This document shows positions 1 through 10,656 of a stretch of DNA of 64,000 nucleotides, in pieces. The stretch comes from Tretioscincus oriximinensis (lineage: Eukaryota > Chordata > Lepidosauria > Squamata > Gymnophthalmidae). The number at the start of each line of letters is the position of its first letter. The first letter of the stretch is position 1. The notes below the pieces were generated by a model. That model did not search any database and was not told the DNA's origin. It was given only the letters and a program-made list of their open reading frames with translations. A program made the position numbers and the translations under genes. The stretch lies in the NCBI GenBank assembly GCA_022410635.1, contig JAJVDF010000138.1, positions 1,357,379-1,421,378 on the forward strand, given 5' to 3'.

Positions 1-117
1 CAGCATGCATAGATTTTCCAGTGTCTCATCTACCATTATCTCTAATTATGGTGATTTCCTTTTTACCGCCCTTCCACCTATCTCACACACCCNAACAATG
101 CAGCACACATTTTTTAA

Positions 118-285
118 TAGTTCAAAATGCCATTTGCAGGGCATCGAGAACAGGTGAAGGTTTTGGCTTCCTCTGTTCCAGACTTCGAAGGTGCAATTGG
201 TGGGCCGCTGTGTGAGACAAAATGCTGGACTAGGCGGGNTTCGGCTCCATTCAGCTTGGCTCCTCTTACGTTCTTCTGTTATTAA
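118..285 (+). mobile_element. CR1 LINE 3' end
   Basis: Matches the CR1 3' terminal block seen about twenty times in this window: tgccatttgcagggcatcgag, then ggtgggccgctgtgtgagac, then the end tcctcttacgttctt. CR1 copies are 5'-truncated and end in 8-bp repeats rather than poly(A). Confidence 0.8.
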
Positions 286-410
286 TGCCTATCTCCTCCA
301 AAGTTCTCTTCTACATTTTAAATGTCAGACTTCCTACTAACATTACCCTTTATTATTCTTTTCAGCTACCCAAGATATTCTATATTCTGAAGAAATGGAT
401 CTTCAGCTGA

Positions 411-555
411 GGTTCTCCAGATGTTTCTGAATGACATCTCCCAGTATTTCATTGGGCCTGGCAAAGAGGGTGGGAGAGGAACACTAGTGGCTCTCCAACT
501 GTGGTTCTCCAGATGTTTCGGAATGACATCTTCCAGCATTTCACAGGGCCTGGTA
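411..555. repeat. Two degraded direct-repeat arms
   Basis: Two copies, 411-465 and 503-555, share ggttctccagatgtttc, gaatgacatc and ccagcatttc-like blocks. They resemble the arm of the hAT MITE at 7387-7542 (ctccagatgtt...). They are arranged head to tail, so they are not a simple hairpin element. Probably decayed MITE arms. Confidence 0.45.
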
Positions 556-686
556 CAAAATTTCAGACAGGAATGCTAAATATCATTGTTCAAGAAAATC
601 TGGATCAGTGCAACTATTCTTAAGTACTGTATGATGACTGTCTGTGATTCGATGGTGCCAAAGAACAGTATTATGATTTTACTCAC

Positions 687-766
687 CTCGGCCACCCTAT
701 GAGTAGAACTGAACCTTGGCTGTAGACCAGCAAGAACACAGTGTTGGTGGGTGATATTCAAATCAT
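687..766 (-). CDS. FTO: FTO exon 5 (catalytic core, metal and 2OG ligands)
   Basis: An 80-bp internal exon. On the minus strand the acceptor is ctcctcag and the donor is GAG|gtgagt, a near-perfect consensus. It completes a codon split after exon 4 and ends in phase 0, as in human. The translation reads [14 protein letters not shown] followed by [12 protein letters not shown]. In human numbering it holds His307 (third iron ligand, the second H of HQH), Arg316, Ser318 and Arg322 (2-oxoglutarate contacts). All are kept. Against human it differs at Asn-Ile-Thr (human N-A-T) and at Leu for Ser in AGxQP. The next exon would be left of the window. Confidence 0.97.
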
Positions 767-1149
767 CTGAGGAGAAAAGACAAAAATGAGTACCTGAGCT
801 CATTTATTTATTCTATCTCACCTGTATCCAAACCTTATGAAACAAAATTTAGAAAACAACCAATAAAAACAATAACTATTGGAGGGAAAAGTGTTCATTA
901 AATAAGGTAAAAAGTTCTTCCCAAGTCCTCTGAAGATGCAGTGTGATGGTGTTATAGACTAAGGACTGCAACCACGNAGGTCCCATAGTCAAATTCAAAC
1001 CACAATTGGAGGGGGGTGGGGAGAGTGTAAGAGCTTTCACTCATTTACCTGCACCACTGCTGATGATCTGCCTAAATTTGAAGATTTCTATTTACCAATA
1101 GAAGTACACAAAGAAGTACACAAAGAACCCTGCTACCATCTATGGTAGT

Positions 1150-1600
1150 CCAGCATTCTGTCTCACAAGTGGCCCATCAGTTGCACTAGGACAATCTCAA
1201 GCAAAAGAAGGCAAAGCCCTCCCCTGTTTTTAACTCCCTGCAAATGGTATTTCAAGAGTACCACCTGTTGCTTCTTCTTGGAGGCAGTATGAAGAGATCC
1301 ATCCTAATAACTACTTATAACCTTGGCTTCCATGACCTTGTCTAATCCTGTCTTAAAGCTATCTAGATGGATAGTTAACTTCATTCCTTATAGAAGTAAA
1401 TTTCATAGTCCAGTACCCTCTGTATGAAAAAATACTTTCCTTTGTCTGTCCTACCTCTTCTACCCATCATTTTCAAGGAATGCCCTCTGGTCCTATTGTT
1501 GTGTGATTTTTTTTCTATTCACTCTATCTATCCCATGCATCTTCTAAGACTGAAGGGACCAAGACATTATGATCAGTGTCGGCAAATCTATGCTATCCAA
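1150..1600 (-). mobile_element. CR1 LINE fragment
   Basis: Antisense CR1 covering the end of ORF2 and the 3' region. On the minus strand it encodes the CR1-like RTRGHSLKMMGRRGRTDKGK. The 8-bp tail end (near 1150) is decayed. Confidence 0.8.
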
Positions 1601-1914
1601 AGTCCTAACTGTCACAGGTGGAAGTGGCTCTCTATCCTGATCTCCAACTTAATGCCACACTCACTATATACATTTCTCTGAGGTAGAATCCAATTTTCTA
1701 CTTAAGCTAAAGATTACAGAAGCCACGATTCCAAGGTGCATCTTTTCAGTGGTGCAGGTTCTGCAAATCTGTAATTTCATATCAACAGGTAATGCAATAT
1801 CGAGATTACTAACCAAGAAATATAATGGGAACAGGATTATTGCCCAGGACATGCCACAGTTGCCTAATGTCATAAGCAAGCAGGACTTCAACAGAACTCC
1901 CATAACACATCGAT

Positions 1915-2140
1915 TAAGAGCCAGGATCTCAGCATAGACATCAAAGTTCGAAGCTCTGTGTCGGTTGTGGAAAGTGGTGGGCACCCTCTATTGGCCTCAA
2001 TTCTAGCCAACCCAGATATTTGAAATTGGAATTAGATAAATGGGGACCACCACAGGGTGGTGGGGAAGGTAGAATGTAAGCTTGTATAAAAACCCAGGTC
2101 TTCTTCTCCTCCTTCTCCTCCTCCTCCTCCTTTTTCTTAC
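1915..2140 (+). mobile_element. SINE-B with CTC/CTT tail
   Basis: SINE-B family: caaagttcgaagctctgtg (decayed tRNA B-box area), gcaccctctattggcctc, tagccaacccagatatttg, ggtggggaaggtagaatgtaa and a (TCC)n tail at about 2105-2140. Confidence 0.75.
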
Positions 2141-2979
2141 CACAAAACTATCCTTAAAAAAGAACAATTCTGCAAGGATTCTTTAAAAATTAGGCATAAA
2201 TTTGGCATTCACGGAGGAAAGTGAGTTGAACTACACATAATTAATTAACAGACAACTGAAGAGGAAGTAGTAAATTTATTTACCCAAAACACAAATGATC
2301 AATATTTGGCAACAAGAAGAACATTCAGAGCTCCTTGGCCTTAACAAATAAGAGATATACAAAGGAGGAAGATCAATTGCAAGGTATAAGATTTCAGAGG
2401 CAAAGTAACNGAGAGGAAGTAGGAATAAGCTTCAGCACTCATATGGAAAGACTTTTGATTTAACATAATGATCTCGCCAACTCATGGAACTGTATAAATT
2501 GCTATGTCCCCTACCTATACCATCCCCTCCATCCCCAAAAGGACTGAATTAATCCCAAAGCCAAGTTCAAACTCCCAAACCTTGAAGCAACATTTGATCT
2601 ATGAGAAACAGCTGTGGTGAAGTAAGGCCCACTCCACACGATGTTTTCCTATCTGGTTCTTACTGGTAAATTTCAACATCATGATTCTTTCACCAAATGC
2701 GTAAATGGCATTTTAAAAGTGCAAGGAACAGTAATTTCCTAATTGCTGATTTTTTTTCTGACATCTTTGANAAATGGTCTGTATTCCACTTCTCAAGCCA
2801 TCTACCTCTTGGTTAATGCAATGCAGCAGGATCTCACAAGAAGACGATAGGAGAATGAGAATCCCATATACTTCCTCGTTTTGTCCATCAGAATCACATA
2901 CTGAGCATGCTCAGAATTACTTCCTGGTTACTCAACTCGTCTCTTCCATGTGGATTTAAACGTTTTTTCTAGCAGACAC

Positions 2980-3258
2980 AAATGGCTCAGTTGCTTAGGA
3001 AATGGGTTTCAAAGCCCTATGTCGGACGTGAGGAGGGGTGAGCACCTTCNACTAGCCTGTAGCTCTAGCCAACCCAGCTATTCAAAAGCATGAATTGCAA
3101 GAAATTACAACTGACTGCAAGTAGATACATGGGAACCACCACAGACTGGTGGGAAAGATTGAATGTCAGCCTTTGGGCAAAAATACCTTCACAAGCCTCT
3201 TTGAGTCCCTTTGAAAGGTGAGAAAAGCAAGGTATAAGAACCCAGTTGTTCTTCTACT
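2980..3258 (+). mobile_element. SINE-B
   Basis: Good SINE-B copy: ggctcagttgcttaggaa (A-box region), gggtttcaaagccctatg (B-box region), body with ctagcctgtagctctagcc, tail tttgaaaggtgagaaaagc then ttcttct. The tRNA-like head identifies it as a pol III retroposon, not a tRNA gene. Confidence 0.85.
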
Positions 3259-5234
3259 GGTTTGTTTGCAAAAGGATGAAAGTAAGAATGCTGGGACTCA
3301 TTATTGAGTTGTTTCAAAACTTAATGCCATTGTGTTTTTTAACATGTTGTGTGGAGGGAGTCTAAGTCTTTCTCCTTTAAACCACTCCAAAGTTCCGCCT
3401 TTCTTTGGAGTGTTTTGTACTCGTAGTCAGCATCATTAGGGCAATTGTAAACCTGGTCATGTCCAACACTTGAAGAGAAAGGACGAGCCAATTTAAATTG
3501 AATCTTAATGCCAGGACAACCCAAGTTTGGCACACTGAAGGGCAGGATCATTGTATTCGTCTTAGCAGCTTGCAAGAGATGTGAATTTATTGTGTGGTTC
3601 TCTTTGATAAAATTCTATGTAATGCAAAAGTCTAGCCATCTACACCACCCCTACTAAATTGTGATCAAGTGTTTCCCTTTTGTACCATATACATGAAGAT
3701 CAGGTTTCATTTATCAAGGAAAGCTTCTTGGAAGAAAGCACAAAATCTTTACCACCTAACTGCTCAAAATCTAATTTTGATACTATGGGGGAAAGTGATT
3801 ATCCCCAGTCATAGTTCAGGCTGCTACACAGTTCCAGGTGTGGTTTAATGTTCACCTGGAAAAAAAAGTAAGGGATGAAGGCAAAAGGCCTTAAAATGCA
3901 GGTGTTGAACTAACCTTTAAATTTTCAACTTTAACACCACCACCTTCTCTTTGCAACAAAGAGTCTTATTATATTCCTCTGCAGCAGAGCTTAAAAGACT
4001 TGGAATTCAGTGGGGAAAAAGAGCAGTAAAATAATAAAAACTCTTTCTCCTTTTAGACTGTTGTACGGCATGGCTGGTAGCTACAATACATATGTATCTC
4101 AGGACATAATGCCACTACCAAAACCTGCAAAAATCCAGCAATGGAATGGATGTTTTCTAAGTACGTGAATTAGGTGACAACTTTCCTTTCGTATTCTCAT
4201 TTATTTATTTGTTAACATAGGGATGTACTTTGGAAGAATATTTCTTGAACTGTTCTATTGACTGGAGACATCTTCCAAATAATAATGTGCCTCTAGGATG
4301 ATAAATAGCATTGCATTAGCTATAACTAAAGGCCATGCAATGCTAACATACCTTTCATCTCTTCCCTGATTTTGGCGATGGGGAGATGCCTCTTAAAGGC
4401 AATAACGGAACCAGGCTCACAGGGGGCCCAGGGCAGAAGACTGAAAGGGGCCCCTTTTACTCAGCTTCCTACTTTATGTTTTAAAGTCTTCAGAGACGCA
4501 TGGCAAATCTTCCAGTTGATTATGCACCGCATATGCCACAAGCAATTCTGGATGATCACTGATTACTGCGACTTTAAAACGTGGGGGGGGAACCTAGTAT
4601 CGCCAGGGGGCCCTTCTAATGGTCAGACATCCTAGGGCCCGGGGTCCGATTGCCCCACCCTGGAAATGCCTGTGCTTAAAGGCGATTTGCAGGAAGTGGA
4701 GAGCAGGTAAGGGCTTTTCTTTGGTCTTCTGCTTGAGTTGCACAGAAGGTTATGCCGTACTCCATGAAGTCACTTTTTTTTATATCGATAACTTTTATTC
4801 AAGTTTTTGTTATATTACATACGTCGTACATTAGGTCACGCACACACAACGTACTAATACCTGAACACCCTTCCTCCCCAAGAGCAATCAATAACTTTGA
4901 CCAATTATATTAACATGTTAACTCATAATAACCAATGCAACATATTAACCAAATATACCCAACAGCCCCTTAATATTTTTATACAAATTTTCTTTTTGAG
5001 CAATATTTTTTGACATTGAAATTTATACCAGTTCATATTCCAATATCAAGTTATGATGGATGTGCATGCAGTTAGCAGGTGTTTTACTAAATAATTATCG
5101 TTCTCCAAATCAAACAAAATACATTCCTGGTCTTCCACATCCTATTGCTCCATGGGGTTGCACGGTAGGGGCAAGGATGGTGAAGATCCCTGGCACAGAA
5201 AGCAGAATGGCACAAATGGACCCCTCACACCCTC

Positions 5235-5312
5235 CATGGAAGAAGATGAATTGGATTTTTATCTTTTGTAAATTTGATATGGTCAAAAGACTAATTGTTA
5301 AACTATTCGTAA
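5235..5312 (+). repeat. Unidentified retroposon 3' end, copy 1
   Basis: Shares tttttatcttttgtaaattt and a following aat/gtcaaa/actattcgta block with 36640-36735. Layout suggests the 3' end of an L1-like or other LINE. The identity is not established. Confidence 0.4.
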
Positions 5313-5314
5313 GA

Positions 5315-5605
5315 TTTAAGATTTAAACCCTGCCCTTTTTACCCAAAGGAACTCAGAGTGTATTACAAGCTATTTTTCACCCAAAGGCTTACATTCTATA
5401 TTCTCCTCCACAATTTTGGTGGTACCTGTGAATCTACTTGCAATTTCTTGCTTTCGAACAGCTAGGTTGGCTGAAGTTGAAGCCAGTAGAGGGAGCTTTC
5501 CCCACGACAGACACATGAGGTCTCAAACTCCGACTTCTCTGTTAAAAGATTTTTGCTCTTGACCTCTGCACCACTATGCCTCACCAGTCTCCAATTGGTG
5601 CTAAA
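5315..5605 (-). mobile_element. SINE-B
   Basis: Antisense SINE-B: tail region acccaaaggaactcagag at left, gaacagctaggttggctga in the body, decayed head (caccactatgcctcac) at right. Confidence 0.8.
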
Positions 5606-6218
5606 AAGTCTTGATTTTTAACTTTAGAACACTGGTAGGGGTGAAATTATATCCTTTCCCACCAGTCACATCTGCTCTGACACAACTAGATCAAAGGGAA
5701 GAGGTTTTCTTCTGCTCCTGGCAGAAATCAAAGCCCAAATTATTTGTGCTTTTATTTGTGCATGCAAGGTAAGTGGGGTCTAAGGCTGGATGTTGAGTGG
5801 TGCTGAGGGGACATGAATGAGTGGGTAGGAGCATGTACTTTGAGTTTCTCCTACCAATACAATGCTTTCCTATGCCTCTAGTCATACCACCCCAGTATTC
5901 CGATAATCAAGTGAGACTGAAGATTGCCCAGATAGGTTTTCTAGGTATATATTGAACCATATTTTCCAGTTTTTCCATAGACCAACTACAGTGCCTATAG
6001 ACAGGCCCTACAGCCACCTTCCTGTAAAATGGAAATAGTTTCATGTGGGCAGGACTGGGTGCAGATTAGCTAAAGAGGCTTCCTCCCAGATGATGTCCAA
6101 GAAAAATCAGTACGNAACAAAATAGAGTTCAGCTTGATAGACAACCAAACTATATAATCAAGAAAACATGTTCAAAATATGAAACCAGCACAGATGCATA
6201 AAAAACCCCTTCTTTTAC

Positions 6219-6362
6219 CTAACATGAAATAGCAGTCCCCTTGATGAAGAGGTATTGCCAACCCTGGATTTGTAATGTCCCAAGCTACTTTCAGACCAAC
6301 ATGCCAGATTGCTGGATCTCTGCCACTTGGAGGTTTTTCTTCAGGGACATCCACGGCAGATT
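6219..6362 (-). CDS. FTO: FTO exon 4
   Basis: A 144-bp internal exon, the same length as I count for human exon 4. The acceptor is tttctttccag and the donor TTAG|gtaaaag. Phase 1 in and phase 1 out fit exons 3 and 5. It encodes [14 protein letters not shown], then [15 protein letters not shown], then [16 protein letters not shown]. The second half of the exon is nearly identical to human and carries Tyr295 (2-oxoglutarate contact, in GDCYF). The first 14 residues are diverged (human is acidic, EEESEDDS). They correspond to a surface loop before the IWHVG strand. Confidence 0.97.
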
Positions 6363-6559
6363 CTGGAAAGAAAAACAAAAAAATATGAAGAAGTGCTATA
6401 TTGGATAAGATTGGCTATAACCACCATGGACCAGTATACTCCATGGAGGAGGAGGAGAAAAATAAGTAGAAGAACATCAGAAGTATTTCTCATATGGTGC
6501 TTTTCAACCAAGAAGAAATCAAAATGGTTCCCATAAACTTCTATTCTTCAGATACCTTG

Positions 6560-6665
6560 TGACGGAAGTGGGTCTAATCCAAGGCCACCTAAGTAGCTTC
6601 ATGTGGGAATGAAAATCAAAAGGGGAGATTACCAGATAAGAGTCCGACAATCTAACCAGAAGAAC
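6560..6665 (-). mobile_element. SINE-A 5' fragment
   Basis: Antisense head of SINE-A: ccaaggccacctaagtag and gattaccagataagagtcc followed by gacaatctaacc, the complement of the SINE-A A-box area. Confidence 0.65.
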
Positions 6666-7244
6666 AGCAAAGGAAAGCCTATCAATAGTACCATGTATCC
6701 TCTTAGCAGTTGATTTTCAGAGACAACACACCTACTGCTATCAGTAGCCACTGATATCCTGGATTTTCATAAATCCAATTGACACTTTAAAACATATAAA
6801 GGGTGTTTTGTATTTTTCTAAGGACATGATGCAAGCAAAAGCTGCTAAAGATCTTCAAATGAATATCTGTTATGCATTCAGTCTTCCACATCTACGTATT
6901 TACTCCACTGTGAGTAATCTAATCATTTCATGGGTCTGCAATACACAAATCCTCCCCTGGAGTGGTCATTATCATTGAAATCACCACCTTGGTGAAGATC
7001 TTACTAAGGACAGGCTAATAATGTGGGCTTTAGGGCATATTGTCGTCAGAGGATGTAAAGATGCAGATTTAGGCCATATAAAAACAATGTGACATAGACT
7101 ATAAAAACTGGGTTCCAACATGTATTTTTAATCCATATTCAAATACGAATGGCAACTATTTGACTGAATTTTCAAACACAAACTGGACCCTCTACTACAA
7201 AGAAAAGTAGTAGATGGAGCAAGAGTCGGTATTCCAGAATGCCG

Positions 7245-7320
7245 TTTGCAAGTCGTCGTCGTCTTCTTCGTCTTCTTCTGCTGCTGCTTCCATTTTTTCT
7301 CCTCCTCTTCCTCCTCCTTA
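7245..7320. repeat. CTT/CTC/CTG triplet repeat
   Basis: Imperfect pyrimidine-rich triplets (gtcgtcgtcttcttcgtc, then ttcctcctcttcc), immediately beside the 3' end of the CR1 at 7319. Confidence 0.8.
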
Positions 7321-7386
7321 GAATCATAGGGTTGGAACATAGTGTTGGAAAGGACCTCCAGGGTCATTATGTCCAACACTCTATTC

Positions 7387-7542
7387 CAGAGATGTCAAAC
7401 TGGTGGCCCTCCAGATGTTACTGAACCACAACTCCCAACATTCCATTTGGTTTAGCAAAGTGGGGCCAGTGCTGGTAGTGGAAGGGAATGTTGGGAATTG
7501 TGGTTCAGAAACATCTGGAGGGCCATCAGTTTGACATTGCTG
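7387..7542. mobile_element. hAT-type foldback MITE with 8-bp TSD
   Basis: A 156-bp element that is nearly one inverted repeat: left arm cagagatgtcaaactggtgg, right arm complement cagcaatgtcaaactgatgg, both followed by ccctccagatgtt. It is flanked by the perfect 8-bp duplication CTCTATTC at 7379-7386 and 7543-7550, and the CR1 sequence is continuous when it is removed. The CAG start and 8-bp target site are diagnostic of hAT. Confidence 0.9.
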
Positions 7543-7781
7543 CTCTATTCAATACAGGAATCACTAAACCATCCCAGACAGATGGCTATCTATGGCAACC
7601 TCTACCTGAGGGCCACAGAGTTCAATGACCCTCCCAGCTAGGGGCGCCACAATATCACCCTGTTGTCCAAGACAGCACCCACCACTGCTAGGAGCAACAG
7701 TAGTAACCTTAGACCTACACAAGGCCTCTATGTTTACCTCAATGATGGGGCTTTATTCCCAGCCTCCAGTAGTAGCGTGTG

Positions 7782-8340
7782 TGTATAGTGTTGTCAAGGA
7801 AACAAAAGAAAGATAGAGATATTTGAATTGAAACAACTAACAAGTTTATTATTTACAACAAAGAAAAAGAAAGAAGATAATAATAATAATAAAGCCTCGG
7901 CTTTTATAGAATAAGCCTGAGTCAAGCACAAACTCCAAGCAAGAGCAACTTGAGATTCAGGAACTTAAAACAACAGGCGCTGTGTCTACTTATTTGTTCC
8001 AGCCCCAAGTCAAGCCTCCACTTTGACTCTTTCAGGCCACCATACACTTCCACCCCCTCCCTNTGAGGCAGATAAGAAGCGGACCTCTCTGTCAACCTGC
8101 TACACCACATGTTTTACCCGACAGAAAGGCCTCTAGCCCTGGTCAGTTCCCCTTTTATGTGCTGACCAGCCGGCTACTCGAGGCCCCATTGGCTGGCTCC
8201 TCCAGCCNTGCCCCNTCCCAAACNGGGAACCAGGNAGCCACGCCCCTGCCCNNGCCTGCTCTTCCCCCCTCCCTCTGGGATAGCACAGTAAGTTTATAAA
8301 ACAAATACAAACCTTAAAATGGGGGACGTCACACTATACA
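7782..8340 (-). mobile_element. Solo-type LTR
   Basis: Bounded by the 10-bp inverted ends tgtatagtgt and acactataca (TG...CA). Read on the minus strand it has a plausible promoter box tataaaagccg near 7900 and a polyadenylation signal aataaa near 7840 before the 3' end, as in a retroviral or Gypsy-type LTR. I see no clear target duplication, and no coding remains next to it. The internal part is GC-rich with several n bases (8160-8280). Confidence 0.65.
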
Positions 8341-8477
8341 ACCCCTCTATTATGAAACCACTTCCTATGGCAATCTATTCCACTTTTCGGTCAACCAGAT
8401 ATTTTTTTCTCTAATATCTAATCTGTACCTACCTCCTTGCAGTTTCATCCCATGGTTTCTAGTCTTTCCATGTGTCA

Positions 8478-8535
8478 GAAAACGGAACTAGATGGGCTGT
8501 GGCCTCATTCAGCAAAGCCCCTCTTAAGTAATAAG
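8478..8535 (+). mobile_element. CR1 3' end fragment
   Basis: Carries ctagatgggctgtggcctc, attcagcaaagcccctctta, the sense CR1 3' terminus. It abuts the antisense CR1 to the left. Confidence 0.65.
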
Positions 8536-9049
8536 GCAATACCTCCTGTCGTCCTTACACTTAATGCTGTCTCAAATAACTTGAGTGTGCATAAGCACAC
8601 GTGTGTGCGTGTGTACAAGATTTACAACTTTCATTATTCTGCACATACAGGCAGACTAGTGTTAACTTCCCCTATTCTCCATATTCAGGCCATCCATCAC
8701 CTTAGGCTGCTGTGGTGTTTATTTAGATTGGGGCTTTACAACTCAGTCATAAAATATGAAAATGATTTCCCAGCTGATTTCAAGCAAAATAAAAAAGGTG
8801 ACCATATGTACTTTCCCCTCCTCTTTTTAAATGGGCATGTGGACTTAATTCCCCGAGTTATTTCTCATTTACAGGGAATCTTGATTTGCTGAGCACCTTT
8901 GAACTGAAGACAACAGGACTGGCAAGGCCACGGTGGAGCAAAATGCTCGGAAGTGCTAGCAAAAAGCTTAAAAAGTAGCAATACTGCCAGGATCAATACT
9001 AACCCCTTTCAGGAGCCTTCATTTTTTTTTTTGCCTCTTTATTTATTTA

Positions 9050-9535
9050 TTTTTCAAAGAACTATAACTTAATATTAGAATGCACTTGGTGAAAATTGTG
9101 GTAAGAGGTCTTCCCGTTACTTTCAATGCAATCCGACCCGGAGGCTGTAAGAAAGTATCCTTTTTGGTGGCTTAACCTTGCTTCTCGATTTAAGTTTCTA
9201 GGCTCCCTTGTTCACAATNTGGCCTCCATAAAATATGAAATTACAATCAGAGACGGCAATTTCAATCAGTGCTTCCCAGGGTCCCCTCATAAATCCAGCG
9301 CCTCTGGAATGTGCTTGTTAAAACAACTATTCCTCCCTCCCTTTTTTTTCAGGGTGATAATCTTTCCCCACCCTTGACTACTTAAGTGCAGAGTTCAAAT
9401 ATAGCTCATATGTTGCTTCTCATTGCACTAAACTAATGTGCCTTACAATTACCGTCGGCAATTGAAACAGATCACTTGCCCCGCGCTATTTTTGAAACAA
9501 CAGAAATCAAGATGTTGCCTGTTTGCAGAATGTCG
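9050..9535. other. Candidate conserved noncoding stretch (intron 3)
   Basis: Repeat-free and not simple sequence, with several intact CpGs (caatccgacccggagg; taccgtcggcaattg; ccccgcgc), unusual against the CpG-poor intron around it. No open frame of note. The call is inference from composition only. Confidence 0.3.
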
Positions 9536-9547
9536 CCTACTCCCAAA

Positions 9548-9718
9548 TGAGAGGAGGAGGAAGAGGAGGAGGAAGAGAAGGAAGAGGAGGAAAAGGAGGG
9601 TTTGTTTTATAACCCATTTTTCTCAACCTGAAGGGAATAAAAAATGCTTACATAACCTTCTGTCCTCCTTTTTCAGACACCTTGTAAGGTAGGTGTGGAC
9701 TGAGAGTGCGCTCAGAGA
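9548..9718 (-). mobile_element. SINE-A (Bov-B-type tail) with AGG tail
   Basis: A purine triplet tract (gaggaggaagaggagga, 9548-9600) followed by antisense ttctcaacctgaagggaat, taaccttctgtcctcc and gacaccttgtaaggtaggtg. Same arrangement as 11852-12165. Confidence 0.65.
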
Positions 9719-9938
9719 AGCCCTTTCTTTTTCCATTTCATTTTGTTTCATCCCCTTGGAGCAGGAGTTCCCCAAATTTTGAAATGAAACCCCCCTCTCC
9801 TCTTGGTTTCCATCAAAGTTTTATTTTCTCCACAATAGCTTAGAATGTAAATTACAGAACCTTGTCCTTTCTTAAACCAAACAAGCTTCTTCCATGAAAA
9901 TTTTGAACACAAATGACCCTGGATTTTGACCACCCTTA

Positions 9939-10139
9939 GGCTGTGTTCTCACTCGTGGAAAAAACAGGAGCGAAAGCTATGTGGCTTTGCACCGAGTGCA
10001 TGCAATTCCCCTATAATCCACATGTCGCCAGAACAGAGGTCTTCCTGAAAAGCCACACGTGCAGTTTTTCCCAATTCAGGCTAACTGTACTCTGGCTACA
10101 GTTTACCTGTAGCAGAAGTGCCCCTGTGAAAACACAGCC
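9939..10139. mobile_element. Possible Harbinger-like MITE
   Basis: Ends are inverted: ggctgtgttctcac at left, gtgaaaacacagcc at right. TTA precedes the left end, but no TTA follows the right end, so the call is tentative. Confidence 0.4.
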
Positions 10140-10569
10140 ACTGTCTATCTGGGCTTTCCGTGCACAGAGCGACCAATGGCCATTGGGAGGAGGTCCTGGG
10201 AGGAGCTGCTGTGTACTGTTACTGTTTTGTTTTAATCCCCCAGAAGGAAACAGCAGGGTGAGGCTATTTTATTTTGTGTGTGGGTGTGTGTAAATTCTCG
10301 CTTTGTGCAAATGTTAACTTTTGGAAATAAATATCTGTATAATATCTATATTATTTTTTTTCTAATTAGGGAGCAGAGCACTGGAAGTCGACACACCATG
10401 GGGATCTGAAAACGGATTACCCAACCAATACGACCGCTAACTCCAGAAGCCAATGCAAATCTTGTGTGAATGATGAAACAGAGCTGCAACGGAGGATGAA
10501 ATGGAAGAAAATGGCGGAGGGAATTGAATTCACTTCTTTCGCTTTTTCCACCCCCGTGGGAGTTGGTTT

Positions 10570-10656
10570 GTCTGGCTAAACTGTTGTAAGCCGCCCTGCG
10601 ACCTTAGGGTGAAGGGCGGGATAAAAGTACTAAAAATAAATAAATAAATAAATAAA
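10570..10656 (+). mobile_element. LINE 3' tail with (AAAT)n
   Basis: ttgtaagccgccctgcgacc then gaagggcgggataaaag and (aaat)n: a 3' terminus of L2/CR1 superfamily layout, related to 51440-51515. No coding part is recognisable upstream. Confidence 0.55.

Larger units (their letters stand above)
1..686 (-). other. FTO: FTO intron 5, 5' part
   Basis: Begins with the exon 5 donor at 686-681. Contains a CR1 3' end (118-285) and a pair of degraded repeat arms (411-555). I see nothing else in it. Confidence 0.85.
767..6218 (-). other. FTO: FTO intron 4
   Basis: A 5.45 kb intron bounded by good splice sites. It holds a CR1 fragment (1150-1600), three SINE-B copies (1915, 2980, 5315) and a retroposon-like 3' end (5235). 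The stretches 767-1149, 2141-2979, 3259-5234 and 5606-6218 are mostly unassigned AT-rich sequence. The T-rich stretch 4776-4990 may be the reverse-oriented A-rich end of an old retroposon, but I could not identify it. Confidence 0.85.
7319..8478 (-). mobile_element. CR1 LINE, interrupted by a hAT MITE and an LTR
   Basis: Antisense CR1 of the agaatcatagagttggaa subfamily. Three pieces fit together: 7319-7386, 7543 to about 7590, and about 8345-8478 (ccacttcctatggcaatc, gtttcatcccatggtttc). The first gap is the MITE at 7387-7542. The second holds the LTR at 7782-8340 plus 7591-7781, which I cannot assign. Confidence 0.75.

Noticed and set aside
8437..8892. 151-codon plus-strand frame
   Set aside because: Begins inside CR1 sequence; no recognisable protein features.
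9540..9600. CRISPR-like or regulatory short repeats
   Set aside because: Simple AGG triplets at a SINE tail. The genome is vertebrate.
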